This document shows positions 1 to 9,799 of a stretch of 64,000 nt of DNA, one piece after another. Source of the DNA: Lacticaseibacillus nasuensis JCM 17158. Lineage in GTDB: Bacteria; Bacillota; Bacilli; Lactobacillales; Lactobacillaceae. Below the pieces are notes generated by a model. It did not search any database and was not told the origin of the DNA. It worked only from the letters and a program-made list of their open reading frames with translations. How positions within the stretch are numbered: position 1 is the first letter of the stretch; each line of letters begins with the position of its first letter. The position numbers and the translations under genes are program-made. The stretch covers positions 134,998-198,997 of the forward strand of contig NZ_AZDJ01000022.1 in the NCBI RefSeq assembly GCF_001434705.1, read 5' to 3'.

Positions 1-211
1 ACACAATCCACCCACGGTAGACGCAGCGCAGGACTGAGGGCAAGTCAATGGCGTTTTTTGCCAATGACTTGTCCTCATCGAAGCGGAGTCCGGGACCGGC
101 GGCGAGCCCGTTTATGCGCGTTCGGGCATAGCCCGTTACGCGCCGCGACTCAGGAGCCCGCACCATCTGTCGTTAGCCGGGCACCCGGAAAAGGTGGGTT
201 GAGCGACCCGC
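1..211. other. Intergenic region at left edge with one hairpin
   Basis: No gene is supported here. Bases 41-52 and 60-71 form a 12-bp inverted repeat with one mismatch around a T-rich loop. It lies about 140 bp downstream of the phoR stop and lacks a run of U after the stem on either strand, so it is not a convincing terminator. In lactobacilli the pst phosphate-transport genes often follow phoPR; they would lie beyond the left edge. Confidence 0.4.
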
Positions 212-1894
212 CTAATCGGCCGCAATCTCCGGTTCCGTTTCCTCCAACGGCAGAGTCACGGTAAAGGTACTGCCGACACCAAGCTGGCTGTGCACGGTGA
301 TCTCGCCGCCCAGTTGCTGGACGGTTTCGGCCACGATGGCCAGGCCTAAACCGGTGCCACCGTTATGCCGAGACCGGGCCTTATCGACGCGGTAGAAGCG
401 TTCAAACACGCGCGGCACATCAGCTTCGGCGATACCAATGCCGGTATCGCGGACGGTGAAGGTCAACAGGTCCGCGGACTTCACGGCGGTAATCGTCACC
501 CGGCCGCCTACGCGGTTGTAGTAAACCGCGTTGTTGACGAGGTTGCGCACCACTTGCGACAGTTTCGGGGCGCTGGTCGTGATGACCAAGCTCTCCGGCA
601 TGTCGCGCTGGACCTGAAGCTGTTTTTCCTTAATCGGTTGCGCCAGCGGTTGCAGGGTCGAGTCGACCAGCGCCGTCAGGTCGACGGCCGTCAGTTTCGG
701 CTGGGTGGCTTGCGGCCGGCTCAGCGTCAAGATGTCATTGATAAGCTGGGTCAGACGCTGGCTTTCCGAAGCGATGATACCGATGAACTTCTCAGCGGTA
801 GCCGGATCGTCCTTAGCTCCGGCGAGTAGCGTTTCGGCAAAGCCACTGATGGCGGTAACCGGCGTTTTCAGTTCGTGACTCACGTTGCCGACGAAATCGA
901 GCTGCATCTGCTCGACTTGCCGCAGGTAGGTGACGTCATACAGCAGCACCAGCACCTGCTCGCGGGCCGGGTCGGTGTTCAACGCCATGACGTTGGCGTC
1001 GACTTCCTTTTGCGTCGCGACCAGCGTGATCTCCTTGTGGTGGCTCTTGCCGTTGCGGAAGGTGTGCTCGATCATCTTAGCCAAGGCGTAAGTCTTCACG
1101 TCATCGAGATAATTGTGGCGCGTATCGGCCACCGTGTGCCCGACGAAGGTGCTCAAGGCCGGGTTGCTGAGAATCACGTTGCGGTGCTTGTCAATCAGCA
1201 AAACTCCAAGCGGCAGGTGGTCGATCAACCGATCAAAACTGGCCTGACGCAGCGCCACTTTTTGCCGCAAGTGGCTGACGCTGCCGTCAAGCGCATCCAC
1301 CGCGTTCCCAAGGGCCAGAAACGGCGAGTCTGGCGTTAAAATCAGGGGTTCTAGCGGCTCGTTGTGCTGCATGCGGCGTAAATTCGCCGCCATGGCGGCC
1401 AGGTGGCCTTGCCAATAACGCTGCTGCCGAGCGGCTAGCCACAGCAACCCGGCGACGATGAACCAGTAGCCGATGACAAATGCGGCAAAAGCCTTTGGCG
1501 CAACGGTTGTCAGGCTCGCGCGGCGCTGCCACACACCATAGAACGTTTGGCCGCGTTGGCCGACGAAGACCTGCGTTGCCTGCCCGTTCACCGTCAGGGT
1601 GGTGGCGTGATTGGCGATGGTCCGCTCGCGGTCGACGAGGTTCTTCAGCATTTTCTGCCGAGTTCCTTGCGGTGTGCCGTGTTGGGCGGTAATTACCACG
1701 TCGTTATCGGTGGCCAAGGTGCCCACCGGTGCCGCCTCCTCCGCCCCTAGCGCCCGGTAGGTTTGGTACACCCCGCGCAGGTGGGCAGTTTGTTGTTGAT
1801 ATAGCAGGCGATTGGCGCCGAACCACAAGCAGAAAAAGCCTGCCAATGCCAGCAGGCTTAACCACCACACCCGCCGCTTGAACCGTTTATTCAT
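212..1894 (-). CDS. phoR: PhoR-type sensor histidine kinase
   Basis: Membrane sensor kinase of 560 residues that would autophosphorylate and pass phosphate to the response regulator encoded just upstream. Visible in order: a first membrane segment (about residues 9-27), an extracytoplasmic stretch, a second membrane segment (about 135-155), a PAS-like domain (about 217-325), the HisKA H-box VSHELKTP with His340, an N-box (NNAVYYN) and the ATP-lid motifs DTGIGI and GTGLGLAI near the C-terminus. The start was set at the ATG at 1894, preceded by GGAGG; it overlaps the phoP stop by 8 bp, implying translational coupling. The PhoR assignment rests on domain order and on linkage to phoP; the input signal (phosphate or wall-related) cannot be read from sequence. 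Confidence 0.9.
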   Translation of the reverse strand: MNKRFKRRVWWLSLLALAGFFCLWFGANRLLYQQQTAHLRGVYQTYRALGAEEAAPVGTLATDNDVVITAQHGTPQGTRQKMLKNLVDRERTIANHATTLTVNGQATQVFVGQRGQTFYGVWQRRASLTTVAPKAFAAFVIGYWFIVAGLLWLAARQQRYWQGHLAAMAANLRRMQHNEPLEPLILTPDSPFLALGNAVDALDGSVSHLRQKVALRQASFDRLIDHLPLGVLLIDKHRNVILSNPALSTFVGHTVADTRHNYLDDVKTYALAKMIEHTFRNGKSHHKEITLVATQKEVDANVMALNTDPAREQVLVLLYDVTYLRQVEQMQLDFVGNVSHELKTPVTAISGFAETLLAGAKDDPATAEKFIGIIASESQRLTQLINDILTLSRPQATQPKLTAVDLTALVDSTLQPLAQPIKEKQLQVQRDMPESLVITTSAPKLSQVVRNLVNNAVYYNRVGGRVTITAVKSADLLTFTVRDTGIGIAEADVPRVFERFYRVDKARSRHNGGTGLGLAIVAETVQQLGGEITVHSQLGVGSTFTVTLPLEETEPEIAAD

Positions 1895-2585
1895 CGGTGG
1901 GATCCTCCATTTGATAACCAAACCCGCGCATCGTCTTGATGTACTGCGGGTGCTTCGGGTCGGTTTCGACCTTGTCGCGCAAATGGCTGACTTGAATGTC
2001 GACCATGCGCGTTTCGCCGGGATACTCGAAGCCCCACACGCCATTGAGCAACGCGTCTCTGGACAAGACCTTGCCGACGCGCTTGGCAAAATACGCCAGC
2101 AACTCGAATTCCTTCGGCGTGAGCGTCAGCGGCTGGCCATTCTTGCTCGCGCGGTAATTGTCGAGGTCCAACCGCAACTCGCCGACGCTAAGCACCTGGC
2201 GGTCAGCTGCAGCAGGATTCGGCCGCACCCGGCGCTCGATGGCCTTGATGCGGGCCACGATTTCTCGCGGCGAAAACGGTTTGGTCACGTAGTCGTCGGC
2301 ACCAAGTTCCAAGCCGACGATTTTATCGGTTTCGCTGTCCTTGGCGGTGAGAATCATGATTGGCGTCGCGTCATGCGCGGCGCGAATCTGCTTGGTCACC
2401 TCCAAGCCGTCGAGACCAGGCAGCATCAAGTCGAGAATAATGAAGTCGAAGTGTTCCGCCAAGGCGAGGCGCAAGGCGGCGTCGCCATCTGCAGCAACAG
2501 AGACGGCATAATGCTCCTGTTCCAGGTTATATTGCAACAACGTCACGATTGCCGGTTCGTCATCTACCACCAAAATCTTTTTCAC
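1887..2585 (-). CDS. phoP: PhoP-type response regulator, OmpR family
   Basis: A 232-residue two-domain transcription factor. The receiver domain starts ILVVDDE (acidic pocket), has the phosphoacceptor Asp52 in the context LDLMLPG, and ends with ILTAKD. The C-terminal winged-helix OmpR domain contains LTPKEFELLAYF and the typical GYQME ending. It sits between a PDZ membrane protein gene (4-bp ATGA overlap at 2582-2585) and phoR (8-bp overlap), so the three genes are almost certainly one transcript. The pair is expected to control phosphate uptake and envelope genes, but the closely related WalR/YycF family must be excluded by alignment. Confidence 0.92.
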   Translation of the reverse strand: MKKILVVDDEPAIVTLLQYNLEQEHYAVSVAADGDAALRLALAEHFDFIILDLMLPGLDGLEVTKQIRAAHDATPIMILTAKDSETDKIVGLELGADDYVTKPFSPREIVARIKAIERRVRPNPAAADRQVLSVGELRLDLDNYRASKNGQPLTLTPKEFELLAYFAKRVGKVLSRDALLNGVWGFEYPGETRMVDIQVSHLRDKVETDPKHPQYIKTMRGFGYQMEDPTDE

Positions 2586-3703
2586 TGCGGTTCCTCCGTA
2601 AAGGTAATCATTCCTAGTTCATGCGGGGCGCCTTGGAAAATCGCCGTCTCGGTCAGCTCCAGCGCGCCGTCAAAGCGCTGCACCTTCAGCCGGCAATACG
2701 TCGGTTGAGTCTGAATTGCTGCGTATAAGCTGGCGGCATCACGCACGGCCCGGCCGTTGCAGGTCAACACAATGTCGCCGGCTTGCAGGTGCATCTTGGC
2801 CGCCGGCGTCCCGGGTTGCACGGCGATCAGCCGCACGCCGAGGTCGGTGCGGGAAATATAATTGTTACCCAGATACAGGCTCATGGCGTTGACACCGCCG
2901 AGCACAACGCCAACCCCGGCTGCGGCGGCTAGCCAGCCAATGGCCAGCGCCGGCCAGCCCCAGGCCAACCCGGCAAGAATCACTAAGGCGCCGGCTGCCC
3001 CCCAGTATTGCCAGGCCCACCTGCGCACCACGTGACTCGGCAGCGTGCGCCGCGTTTTCAACCCGGCCCCGATGATCAAGGGCAGCAAGGTCAAGGCAAA
3101 ACTCGTCCCCCCGACGTGCAAGGCCGGCCACCACGGCAGCGCCGCCAACCAGGGACCAGGCACCGGTAGCACCAGCGGCAACCAGTAAAACTGGCGGTGG
3201 GTGTATTGCGCAATGTCGGCGCCGCGATTGCCACTGACGACGGTGGGCACGGCGCTGGGCGGGTCAATCAGACGCAACAACCCGCCGTTAACGGCCCACA
3301 CCAAGGCGACTAAGGCCAAATAACGCCAGGCCCACCCGGCAGCGGCTGGCGCCTGCGCCCATGACCAGGGCAGCAACGGCCCGATGCCACTGGCAAACAA
3401 GCCGGCAAAGCTGAGCCACCAAGGTGAAAAACCGAGCCCAGCCAGCGCCAAAGCGAGCAGGGTTAGTGCACTGAGCCACACCAGCACGCCATTCGGCAGG
3501 CGCAGGCCCAAGCCAATGGCGACCACACTGATGGCGAAACCGCCGAGTACGCCGCCGATGAGATAGGCCCACAGGTTCAGCGCCTGGCGGTCGATGGCTT
3601 GACCGAACAGCTTGCGTTCATGCGTCAAGCGCTGACGGTGCCACCCATATGCTGACAGCGTCCCCGCCACTGTATTAATGATGAATAACCAGGCGAGTGC
3701 CAT
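2582..3703 (-). CDS. Polytopic membrane protein with C-terminal PDZ domain, MinJ-like
   Basis: Predicted 373-residue integral membrane protein. The N-terminal ~280 residues are a succession of hydrophobic segments rich in Trp, Leu and Ala (seven to nine possible spans). The last ~85 residues form a PDZ-like domain (TDLGVRLIAVQPGTPAAKMHL followed by GDIVLTCNGRAV). Bacillus MinJ has nearly the same length and the same architecture, and its gene lies close to ftsEX, as here. I infer a topological or division-site scaffold role; no catalytic protease residues are evident. The start at 3703 was preferred over an upstream in-frame codon because AGGAGGTG precedes it. The gene overlaps phoP by 4 bp and is first in that operon, suggesting co-expression with the two-component system. 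Confidence 0.72.
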   Translation of the reverse strand: MALAWLFIINTVAGTLSAYGWHRQRLTHERKLFGQAIDRQALNLWAYLIGGVLGGFAISVVAIGLGLRLPNGVLVWLSALTLLALALAGLGFSPWWLSFAGLFASGIGPLLPWSWAQAPAAAGWAWRYLALVALVWAVNGGLLRLIDPPSAVPTVVSGNRGADIAQYTHRQFYWLPLVLPVPGPWLAALPWWPALHVGGTSFALTLLPLIIGAGLKTRRTLPSHVVRRWAWQYWGAAGALVILAGLAWGWPALAIGWLAAAAGVGVVLGGVNAMSLYLGNNYISRTDLGVRLIAVQPGTPAAKMHLQAGDIVLTCNGRAVRDAASLYAAIQTQPTYCRLKVQRFDGALELTETAIFQGAPHELGMITFTEEPQ

Positions 3704-3724
3704 GAGCCGCCACCTCCTGTGGTC

Positions 3725-3753
3725 AGTATAGCAGAAACGGCGCAGATTCAAAA
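3725..3753 (-). promoter_or_regulatory. Promoter of the PDZ-phoP-phoR operon
   Basis: On the minus strand an extended -10 (TGC-TATACT, 3725-3733) lies 17 bp from a weak -35 (TTTTGA, 3748-3753). It is placed just upstream of the ribosome-binding site of the PDZ gene and just after the ftsX terminator. Confidence 0.6.
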
Positions 3754-3769
3754 AAACCTCAACTGGCAC

Positions 3770-3799
3770 AAAAAAACCTTTCCGCGTAAGCGAAAAGGT
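3770..3799 (-). terminator. Rho-independent terminator of ftsEX
   Basis: A 10-bp stem with one mismatch (arms at 3776-3785 and 3790-3799) is followed on the minus strand by seven U residues (3770-3776). It ends the ftsE-ftsX transcript. Confidence 0.8.
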
Positions 3800-3805
3800 C
3801 GTGGC

Positions 3806-4693
3806 TTAAATTCTTAAGAAGCGCCGCATCGAAATTAACGCGCCAAGTGCCCCAATGATGATCCCGATACCGGCTAACGCCAGGTCGAGCCACACCAGAA
3901 ACGGCATGGTGGGGAATAGCGAGAAACCATTGGCCGCGCGGGTGAAGCCGAAGCTGTGATACACGACACTGTATCCGGCATCGACCACTGCCATCGGAAT
4001 CAGCGAACCGAACAGGCCGGTCCAGGCCCCTTCCAGCAGGAATGGCCAGCGAATGTAGGCGTTGGTCGCGCCGACCAGCCGCATCACCCCGATTTCATCG
4101 GACCGCGAGAGGATGGTGATGCGAATGGTGTTGCTGATCAGGAACACCGCCACGAATAGCAAGACAATGGTAAAGCCAATTCCCCAGTTTTGCACGGTGT
4201 CGACGGCGCCAAATAATCGCTTGGCGGTTTGGCCCCCATAAGACGCAGAGGCGACGTGGTCGAGCTTGGCCGCTTGCTTGGTCACCGACATTGTTGCCTT
4301 CGGACTAGCGGTATCCACGAGAAAAACGTTTTGCAGCGGGTTCTTGTCCCCGGCAAACATCTTCCATTGATCCCCGTAGTCGCCAACGATTGCGTTGAGC
4401 TCCTGGGCCCGGGACCGGTACTTGACGGTTTTCACATCCTTCAAGGCGGACAGTTGGCCCTTGAGTTGCGCCGTGTCGGCCTTGGTGGTGTTGGCATCGA
4501 TGTAGACGCGCACGCGGACGTCATTTTCCACCTGGGTGGTGACGCGGTTGACGTTCAGCAGCAAGGCCATGAAGACCCCGACCAATAGCAAGGTAACGGT
4601 CACGGCGCTGACGGCAGCGAGGCTCATCCAGCCGTTCCGCCGCAAGGAGCGCAGCGAGTCGCCAACGTGGCGCCCCATTGTTCTAATCTTCAT
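3806..4693 (-). CDS. ftsX: Cell-division ABC transporter permease FtsX
   Basis: A 295-residue permease partner of FtsE; in Gram-positives the complex activates peptidoglycan hydrolases at the septum or side wall rather than transporting a solute. It begins MKIRTMGRHVGDSLRSL, with the conserved NGWMS segment, followed by a transmembrane span (about residues 22-45), a large extracellular loop (about 45-165), and three C-terminal spans, the FtsX/MacB pattern. The start at 4693 matches the start of Bacillus FtsX and has a purine-rich AAGGGGG upstream; it overlaps ftsE by 11 bp. An in-frame upstream ATG at 4717 lacks a ribosome-binding site. Confidence 0.94.
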   Translation of the reverse strand: MKIRTMGRHVGDSLRSLRRNGWMSLAAVSAVTVTLLLVGVFMALLLNVNRVTTQVENDVRVRVYIDANTTKADTAQLKGQLSALKDVKTVKYRSRAQELNAIVGDYGDQWKMFAGDKNPLQNVFLVDTASPKATMSVTKQAAKLDHVASASYGGQTAKRLFGAVDTVQNWGIGFTIVLLFVAVFLISNTIRITILSRSDEIGVMRLVGATNAYIRWPFLLEGAWTGLFGSLIPMAVVDAGYSVVYHSFGFTRAANGFSLFPTMPFLVWLDLALAGIGIIIGALGALISMRRFLRI

Positions 4694-5375
4694 TCCCGTA
4701 GGCGCCCCCTTCTTCATCGCGAACCAGCCGGCCGCCGGCGATTTCGAGCAACCGGTGCGGCCGCATGTTCACCAGCTCGCGGTTATGGGTCGCCATGATG
4801 ATGGTCGTCCCGTCGCTATTGATGCGTTCCAAAATATCCATGATTTCATCGCTGGTGTCCGGATCGAGGTTCCCGGTGGGTTCGTCAGCGATGACGACTT
4901 CCGGCGAGTTCACGATGGCGCGGGCGATGGCCACCCGCTGCTGCTCGCCGCCGGACAGTTCGCTTGGAAACCGGCGCAGCTTTTGCTCCAGGCCGACCAG
5001 GCGCAGGACGTGCATCACGCGCGGCTTGATCTTGCGCGTCGGCGTCTCGATAACCTGCATGGCGTAGGCCACGTTTTCAAACACAGTCAGACGCGGCAGA
5101 AGCTTAAAGTCCTGAAACACGATACCGATTTCGCGACGCATGTACGGCACATCGCGGTCCTTCATTTCACCAAAGTTAAAGCGGCCGAGTTTGATCATGC
5201 CTTCGGTCAAGGCCAATTCGTGGTACAAGAGCTTAATGAACGTCGATTTGCCTGCCCCACTGGAGCCGATCACATAGACGAACTCCCCCGGTTCGACGGT
5301 GAGGGAGATGCCTTTGACCGCGATTACGCCATTATCATAGCGTTTCATCGCGTTTTTGATTTGAATGGTGGTCAT
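4683..5375 (-). CDS. ftsE: Cell-division ATP-binding protein FtsE
   Basis: A 230-residue ABC ATPase that powers FtsX. It shows Walker A GSSGAGKST (about residues 37-45), the Q-loop region, the signature LSGGEQQRVAIARA, Walker B VVIADEPTGNLD and the H-loop MATHN. FtsE is distinguished from other ABC ATPases by its overlap with ftsX and by the secA-prfB neighbourhood. A ribosome-binding site (AAAGGGG) precedes the ATG at 5375. Confidence 0.95.
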   Translation of the reverse strand: MTTIQIKNAMKRYDNGVIAVKGISLTVEPGEFVYVIGSSGAGKSTFIKLLYHELALTEGMIKLGRFNFGEMKDRDVPYMRREIGIVFQDFKLLPRLTVFENVAYAMQVIETPTRKIKPRVMHVLRLVGLEQKLRRFPSELSGGEQQRVAIARAIVNSPEVVIADEPTGNLDPDTSDEIMDILERINSDGTTIIMATHNRELVNMRPHRLLEIAGGRLVRDEEGGAYGNED

Positions 5376-5404
5376 GGTGCGTCCCCTTTCTGAAACTGCT
5401 ACGT

Positions 5405-5413
5405 ATTATAGCA
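5405..5413 (-). promoter_or_regulatory. Extended -10 promoter of ftsEX
   Basis: TGC-TATAAT on the minus strand, about 30 bp upstream of the ftsE start. No convincing -35 element is present at the usual distance, which fits an extended -10 promoter. Confidence 0.55.
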
Positions 5414-5451
5414 GGCGAAGACAACAAACTGATTGCAAAGCCGTTACAAAC

Positions 5452-6568
5452 TTAATCGGGATTCCGCTCAGCTAATCGCCACTGCAAGTATGCGTTGATG
5501 AAGGGGTTCAAATCCCCGTCCATGACCGCCTGGCCGTTACTGGTTTCGTGGTTGGTGCGGTGGTCTTTGACCATCGTGTAGGGGTGAAAGACATACGAGC
5601 GAATCTGTGAACCAAAGGCGACGTCTTGCTGCACGCCTTTGATGGCGGCGGCTTCTTGCGCCTTTTTCTCTTCTTCGCGTTCGTAAAGCTTGGCCTTCAA
5701 CATCGCCATGGCCGTCGCCTTGTTTTGAAACTGCGAGCGCTGGGCCTGGCTGGACGTCACGATGCCGGTAGGAATGTGAATCAGCCGCACGGCACTAGAA
5801 GTCTTGTTGATGTGCTGGCCGCCGGCGCCGCTACTGCGGAAGACTTCCATCTTGATGTCTTCCGGTCGCAGGTCAACGTCGATATCGTCAGAAAGCTCCG
5901 GCATCACATCCACCGAGGCAAAACTCGTGTGGCGCCGCCCGGCGGAATCAAACGGGGAAATTCGCACGAGGCGGTGCACCCCTTTTTCGCTGCGCAGCAT
6001 GCCATACGCGTTGGTGCCGGTGATGACCAGCGTCGCGCTTTTCAAGCCGGCTTCATCGCCGGGTAAGTAATCGGCGAGCTCGACTTGGTAGCCGTTTTGC
6101 TCGGCCCAGCGCTGGTACATCCGCAGCAACATGCTGCCCCAATCCTGAGACTCCGTGCCGCCAGCACCGGGGTGGATTTCTAGGATCGCGTTGTTGTGAT
6201 CGTACTTGCCATTCAGCAACAGCTGCAGCTGATATTGCTGCATCGTCGCTTCAAGCTTGGTGAGATTCTGCTCAAACTCGGCTGCCAGCTCCGGGTCGGG
6301 TTCTTCGCTCAACAACTCGTTGGTCGCCTCAAGGTCAGCATAGGCGTTCGCCATGTCGTAATACTGGTCGTGCTTGGTTTTGAGTTCGTTGTTGGCGGCG
6401 ATGAGTTTCTGGGCCGCCTCTTGGTCATTCCAAAAACCGGGCTCGCTCATGCGACCTTCGTTTTCTGCGATGCGTTCGTTCAAGGCATCGAGGTCAAAGC
6501 GACCCCCTAAACTGCTTTATTTTCGCCTGTACCGCGGCGAGCCGGTGACGCGCTTCACTTGCTTCCAT
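5452..6568 (-). CDS. prfB: Peptide chain release factor 2, made by programmed +1 frameshift
   Basis: RF2 ends translation at UGA and UAA codons. The first 24 codons (MEASEARH...FRGSL, start ATG at 6568 after AAAGGAG) run into an in-frame UGA at 6494-6496. The main frame resumes one base later and gives about 371 residues in total, the usual RF2 length. The catalytic loop GAGGQHINK and the typical HTSFASVDV stretch before it are present in the second frame. Read without the frameshift, the ORF would wrongly seem to lack an N-terminus. It lies downstream of secA in the conserved secA-prfB-ftsE order. Confidence 0.95.
6493..6508 (-). promoter_or_regulatory. RF2 autoregulatory +1 frameshift site
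   Basis: On the minus strand an internal Shine-Dalgarno AGGGGG (6503-6508) is followed three bases later by CTT-TGA-C. The slippery CTT codon at 6497-6499 lets the ribosome shift +1 over the UGA when RF2 is scarce. This is the classic arrangement known from many bacterial prfB genes. Confidence 0.93.
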
Positions 6569-6679
6569 TGCGTAATGCTCCTTTTTCTGGGTAAACAACA
6601 GAACACGGCCATACCCGCTGGATATGGCCGCGCCTGCAACTGATGCTGAGCGGTTTGAGAGTGGCGTTGCCAAAAGCAA

Positions 6680-9043
6680 CTAGCGCCGGATGTTTTGGCG
6701 AATCTGGGCCTTCATGAACAGGCGGGTCACACCGTCGTCCATGTTCGCAATCATTTCTTCAAACATGCGGTAGGCTTCTTCTTGGTATTCGACCAGCGGG
6801 TTCATCTGGCCGTAACCCCGCAAACCGACACTTTGACGCAGCTGATCCAAGGCATCAATGTGGTCGGTCCACAAGGAATCGACGACTCGCAGAATGACGA
6901 CTTTTTCAAATTCCAGCATTTGGGCTTCATCCCCAAGCTGCTTGAACTTGGCATCGTAGTTGGCTTCGGCCAGGCCTTGCAGCTTGGCAATCAACTCAGC
7001 TTGCGACTGGTTTTCCAGCGCACTGGCCTTGAACTCGTCAGAAGGCACCATGTTGGTGGTGACGAAATCGTAAATCTTATCCAGCTGCCAGGTGTCTGGC
7101 TTGCCTTGCGTGTGACTTTGGACGATGCGGGTGATGCACCGCGTGATCATCGCCATCAACACCGGCTTAAGCGTCTTTTCTTCGTTGATGACTTGTTGGC
7201 GCTGCTTATAAATGACTTCGCGCTGTTCACGCATGACGTCATCGTATTGCAGCGTGTTTTTCCGCGTGTCGTAGTTGTTCCCTTCGACTCGCTTCTGGGC
7301 GGATTCGACGGAGCGGGAAATCATGCGGCTGCGAATCACTTGGTCGTCGTCTTCCAGCTTCAAGCTGTCGAGGATGGCCTTGATGCGCTCGGAACCAAAC
7401 CGCTTCATCAGGTCATCTTCTAGCGACAGGTAGAACTGACTGGACCCCGGATCGCCTTGGCGCCCGGACCGGCCCCGCAGCTGGTTGTCGATGCGTCGGC
7501 TTTCGTGGCGTTCAGTACCGACCACGGCCAGGCCGCCAACTTCGCGGACGCCAGGGCCGAGCTTAATATCGGTCCCCCGCCCGGCCATGTTGGTGGCGAT
7601 GGTAACGGCGCCGCGCTGACCGGCGTTCATGACGATTTCGGCTTCTTTGGCGTGGTTCTTGGCGTTCAAGACGCTATGCGGAATGCCTTCTTCGTCCAGC
7701 ATGTGGCTCAAGCGCTCACTGGATTCGATGGCGACGGTGCCGACCAACAGCGGCTGACCCTTGGCGTGGCGTTCCTTAATGTCTTCGACGACGGCCTTAA
7801 ACTTCGAGTCCAAGGTCGGGTACAAGACATCCGGTGCGTCCACCCGGATGACCGGCTTGTTGGTAGGAATCGACAACACGTTCATGTTGTAGATTTCGCG
7901 GAATTCTTCTTCTTCCGTCTTCGCCGTCCCGGTCATGCCGGCCAGCTTGTCGTACATCCGGAAAAAGTTCTGGTAGGTAATCGTGGCCATGGTCGAGTTC
8001 TCGTCTTGAATCTCGACGCCTTCCTTGGCCTCAATCGCTTGGTGCAGGCCGTCGGAAAAACGCCGGCCTTCCATCGCCCGCCCGGTGAAGGAGTCGACGA
8101 TTAAGACTTCGCCGTCCTTGACCATGTAGTCGATATCGTTGAGCATGATGTAATTGGCGCGCAGGGACTGATCCAAATGGTGGGTCAGCGCCGTGTTCTC
8201 CGTGTCATACAGGTTCTTCAGGCCAAAACTCTTCTCGGCCTTGCGAATCCCGACTTCGGTGAGGGCGACGGTTTTGGTCGGCCAGTCGATCTTGTAGTCG
8301 GTATCTTCCTTCAAGGTCTTGACGAACTTGTCGGCGCGGATGTACAAGCCGTTACTCTTTTCGGCCCCGCCAGAAATAATCAATGGCGTCCGGGCTTCAT
8401 CGATCAGGATGGAGTCGACTTCATCGACGATGGCAAAGTTCAAGTCGCGCTGCACCATTTGCGCCTTGTAGACCACCATGTTGTCACGCAGGTAGTCAAA
8501 CCCGAGCTCACTGTTGGTCGAGTAGGTAATGTCGGCGTTATACGCCTCGCGCTTCTCGTCGCTGGACTTGTCATGGGTGTTCAAGCCCACGCTGAGGCCC
8601 AGCCAGTTGTAGAGTTCGCCCATTTCTGTCGCGTCACGCGCACTCAGATACTCGTTGACCGTGACAACATGCACCCCTTTGCCGGCTAAGGCATTCAGGT
8701 ACACCGGCATGGTAGCGGTCAGGGTTTTCCCTTCACCAGTTTTCATTTCGGCAATGTTGCCTTCGTGTAGCGTGATGCCGCCGATGATTTGCACGCGGAA
8801 TGGGAACAGGCCCAACACGCGCTTGGCGCCTTCACGCGCAGTAGCGAAGGCTTCGGGTAAGATGTCATCGAGGGTTTCGCCATTGGCCAAACGCTCCTTG
8901 AACGCCGGCGTGTGCGCCTGCAGCTCCGCGTCGCTTAATGCGGCGTATTCGTCCTCGTATTGCATTACTTTGTCTGCGATTTTGCCGATTCGATTGACTT
9001 CGCGCTTATCGTTTTCGACCCATTTTTTTAGTGGATTAGCCAT
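6680..9043 (-). CDS. secA: Preprotein translocase ATPase SecA
   Basis: The motor that pushes unfolded preproteins through SecYEG. At 787 residues it shows NBD1 with MKTGEGKT (Walker A, about residue 102), the [19 protein letters not shown] motif, the preprotein cross-linking domain, NBD2 with [15 protein letters not shown], and the long helical scaffold. The C-terminus stops at QIRQNIRR with no Cys-rich zinc tail; several lactobacilli have this shortened form. The start at 9043 was chosen because GGAAGG lies 7 nt upstream, whereas the ATG two codons earlier abuts the ribosome-binding site. Confidence 0.97.
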   Translation of the reverse strand: MANPLKKWVENDKREVNRIGKIADKVMQYEDEYAALSDAELQAHTPAFKERLANGETLDDILPEAFATAREGAKRVLGLFPFRVQIIGGITLHEGNIAEMKTGEGKTLTATMPVYLNALAGKGVHVVTVNEYLSARDATEMGELYNWLGLSVGLNTHDKSSDEKREAYNADITYSTNSELGFDYLRDNMVVYKAQMVQRDLNFAIVDEVDSILIDEARTPLIISGGAEKSNGLYIRADKFVKTLKEDTDYKIDWPTKTVALTEVGIRKAEKSFGLKNLYDTENTALTHHLDQSLRANYIMLNDIDYMVKDGEVLIVDSFTGRAMEGRRFSDGLHQAIEAKEGVEIQDENSTMATITYQNFFRMYDKLAGMTGTAKTEEEEFREIYNMNVLSIPTNKPVIRVDAPDVLYPTLDSKFKAVVEDIKERHAKGQPLLVGTVAIESSERLSHMLDEEGIPHSVLNAKNHAKEAEIVMNAGQRGAVTIATNMAGRGTDIKLGPGVREVGGLAVVGTERHESRRIDNQLRGRSGRQGDPGSSQFYLSLEDDLMKRFGSERIKAILDSLKLEDDDQVIRSRMISRSVESAQKRVEGNNYDTRKNTLQYDDVMREQREVIYKQRQQVINEEKTLKPVLMAMITRCITRIVQSHTQGKPDTWQLDKIYDFVTTNMVPSDEFKASALENQSQAELIAKLQGLAEANYDAKFKQLGDEAQMLEFEKVVILRVVDSLWTDHIDALDQLRQSVGLRGYGQMNPLVEYQEEAYRMFEEMIANMDDGVTRLFMKAQIRQNIRR

Positions 9044-9143
9044 GAACATTCCTTCCTGTCATACAAAATAGGTACACTTACTGACAGTATCTTAATTATT
9101 CTAGCATTGAATTCAGTCCTTGAAAAGGGCCTTCGCGCCAATG

Positions 9144-9168
9144 AAAAAGGAGCCGTCGCCGGCTCCTT
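9144..9168 (-). terminator. Terminator of hpf
   Basis: An 8-bp perfect stem (AAGGAGCC/GGCTCCTT, 9147-9154 and 9161-9168) is followed on the minus strand by U residues, directly after the hpf stop. Confidence 0.85.
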
Positions 9169-9176
9169 GGCTCTAG

Positions 9177-9725
9177 TTATTCATCCGTCTCGATTAGGCC
9201 ATACTTGCCGTCGCGACGCTTGTAGACAATGCTGGTGCCGTTAGTGTCGGCATCCGAAAAGATGAAGAAGTTGTGGCCCAACATATCCATTTGGAGAATC
9301 GCTTCTTGGGCATCCATTGGCTTCAGGGAAACGCGCTTCGTCCGGACCACGGCCAAGTCTGACTCTTCTTCTGCCGCGTCATCCGCTGGTTCGGCCACGT
9401 CAATCGGGGCGAACCCTTTTTCACGCGACTTGCGGTTGATCTTCGTCTTATACTTGCGGACCTGGCGCTCCAGCTTATCGGTCACGAGGTCGATGCTGGC
9501 ATACAGATCAGGACTGGTTTCCTCAGCGCGCAAGGTCAGGTAATTCAATGGAATCGTCACCTCGACCTTGGCTGTCTTGTCTGGATACACCTTGAGGTTA
9601 ACATCGGCGATGGCTTCAACTGAGTCCTCGAAGAACTTATTCAGTTTGCTGATACGCTTCTCAACGTAATTCCGGATCGCATCGGTCACCTCGATGTTCT
9701 CACCACGAACGTTGTATGTGAGCAT
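9177..9725 (-). CDS. hpf: Long-form ribosome hibernation promoting factor
   Basis: A 182-residue protein that dimerises 70S ribosomes into inactive 100S particles in stationary phase. It has an N-terminal ribosome-binding domain (MLTYNVRGENIEVTDAIRNY, about residues 1-100) and a C-terminal dimerisation domain (about 125-182, with VVRTKRVSLKPMD and MLGHNFFIF), joined by an acidic linker; this is the long HPF class. The ATG at 9725 follows AAGGGGAG; ten residues upstream in the same frame are not expected in the family. It is a single gene with its own promoter and terminator, between secA and comFC as in related bacteria. Confidence 0.95.
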   Translation of the reverse strand: MLTYNVRGENIEVTDAIRNYVEKRISKLNKFFEDSVEAIADVNLKVYPDKTAKVEVTIPLNYLTLRAEETSPDLYASIDLVTDKLERQVRKYKTKINRKSREKGFAPIDVAEPADDAAEEESDLAVVRTKRVSLKPMDAQEAILQMDMLGHNFFIFSDADTNGTSIVYKRRDGKYGLIETDE

Positions 9726-9799
9726 AACACTTCTCCCCTTTCTTTCGCCGGCCAAAACCGGCGCGGATGCGGCACGTAAGCGCTGTATCCTCTGTCTTT

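Noticed and set aside
4536-5393. 285-codon plus-strand frame opposite ftsE and ftsX
   Set aside because: Antisense shadow of two well-supported genes in high-G+C DNA; no ribosome-binding site.
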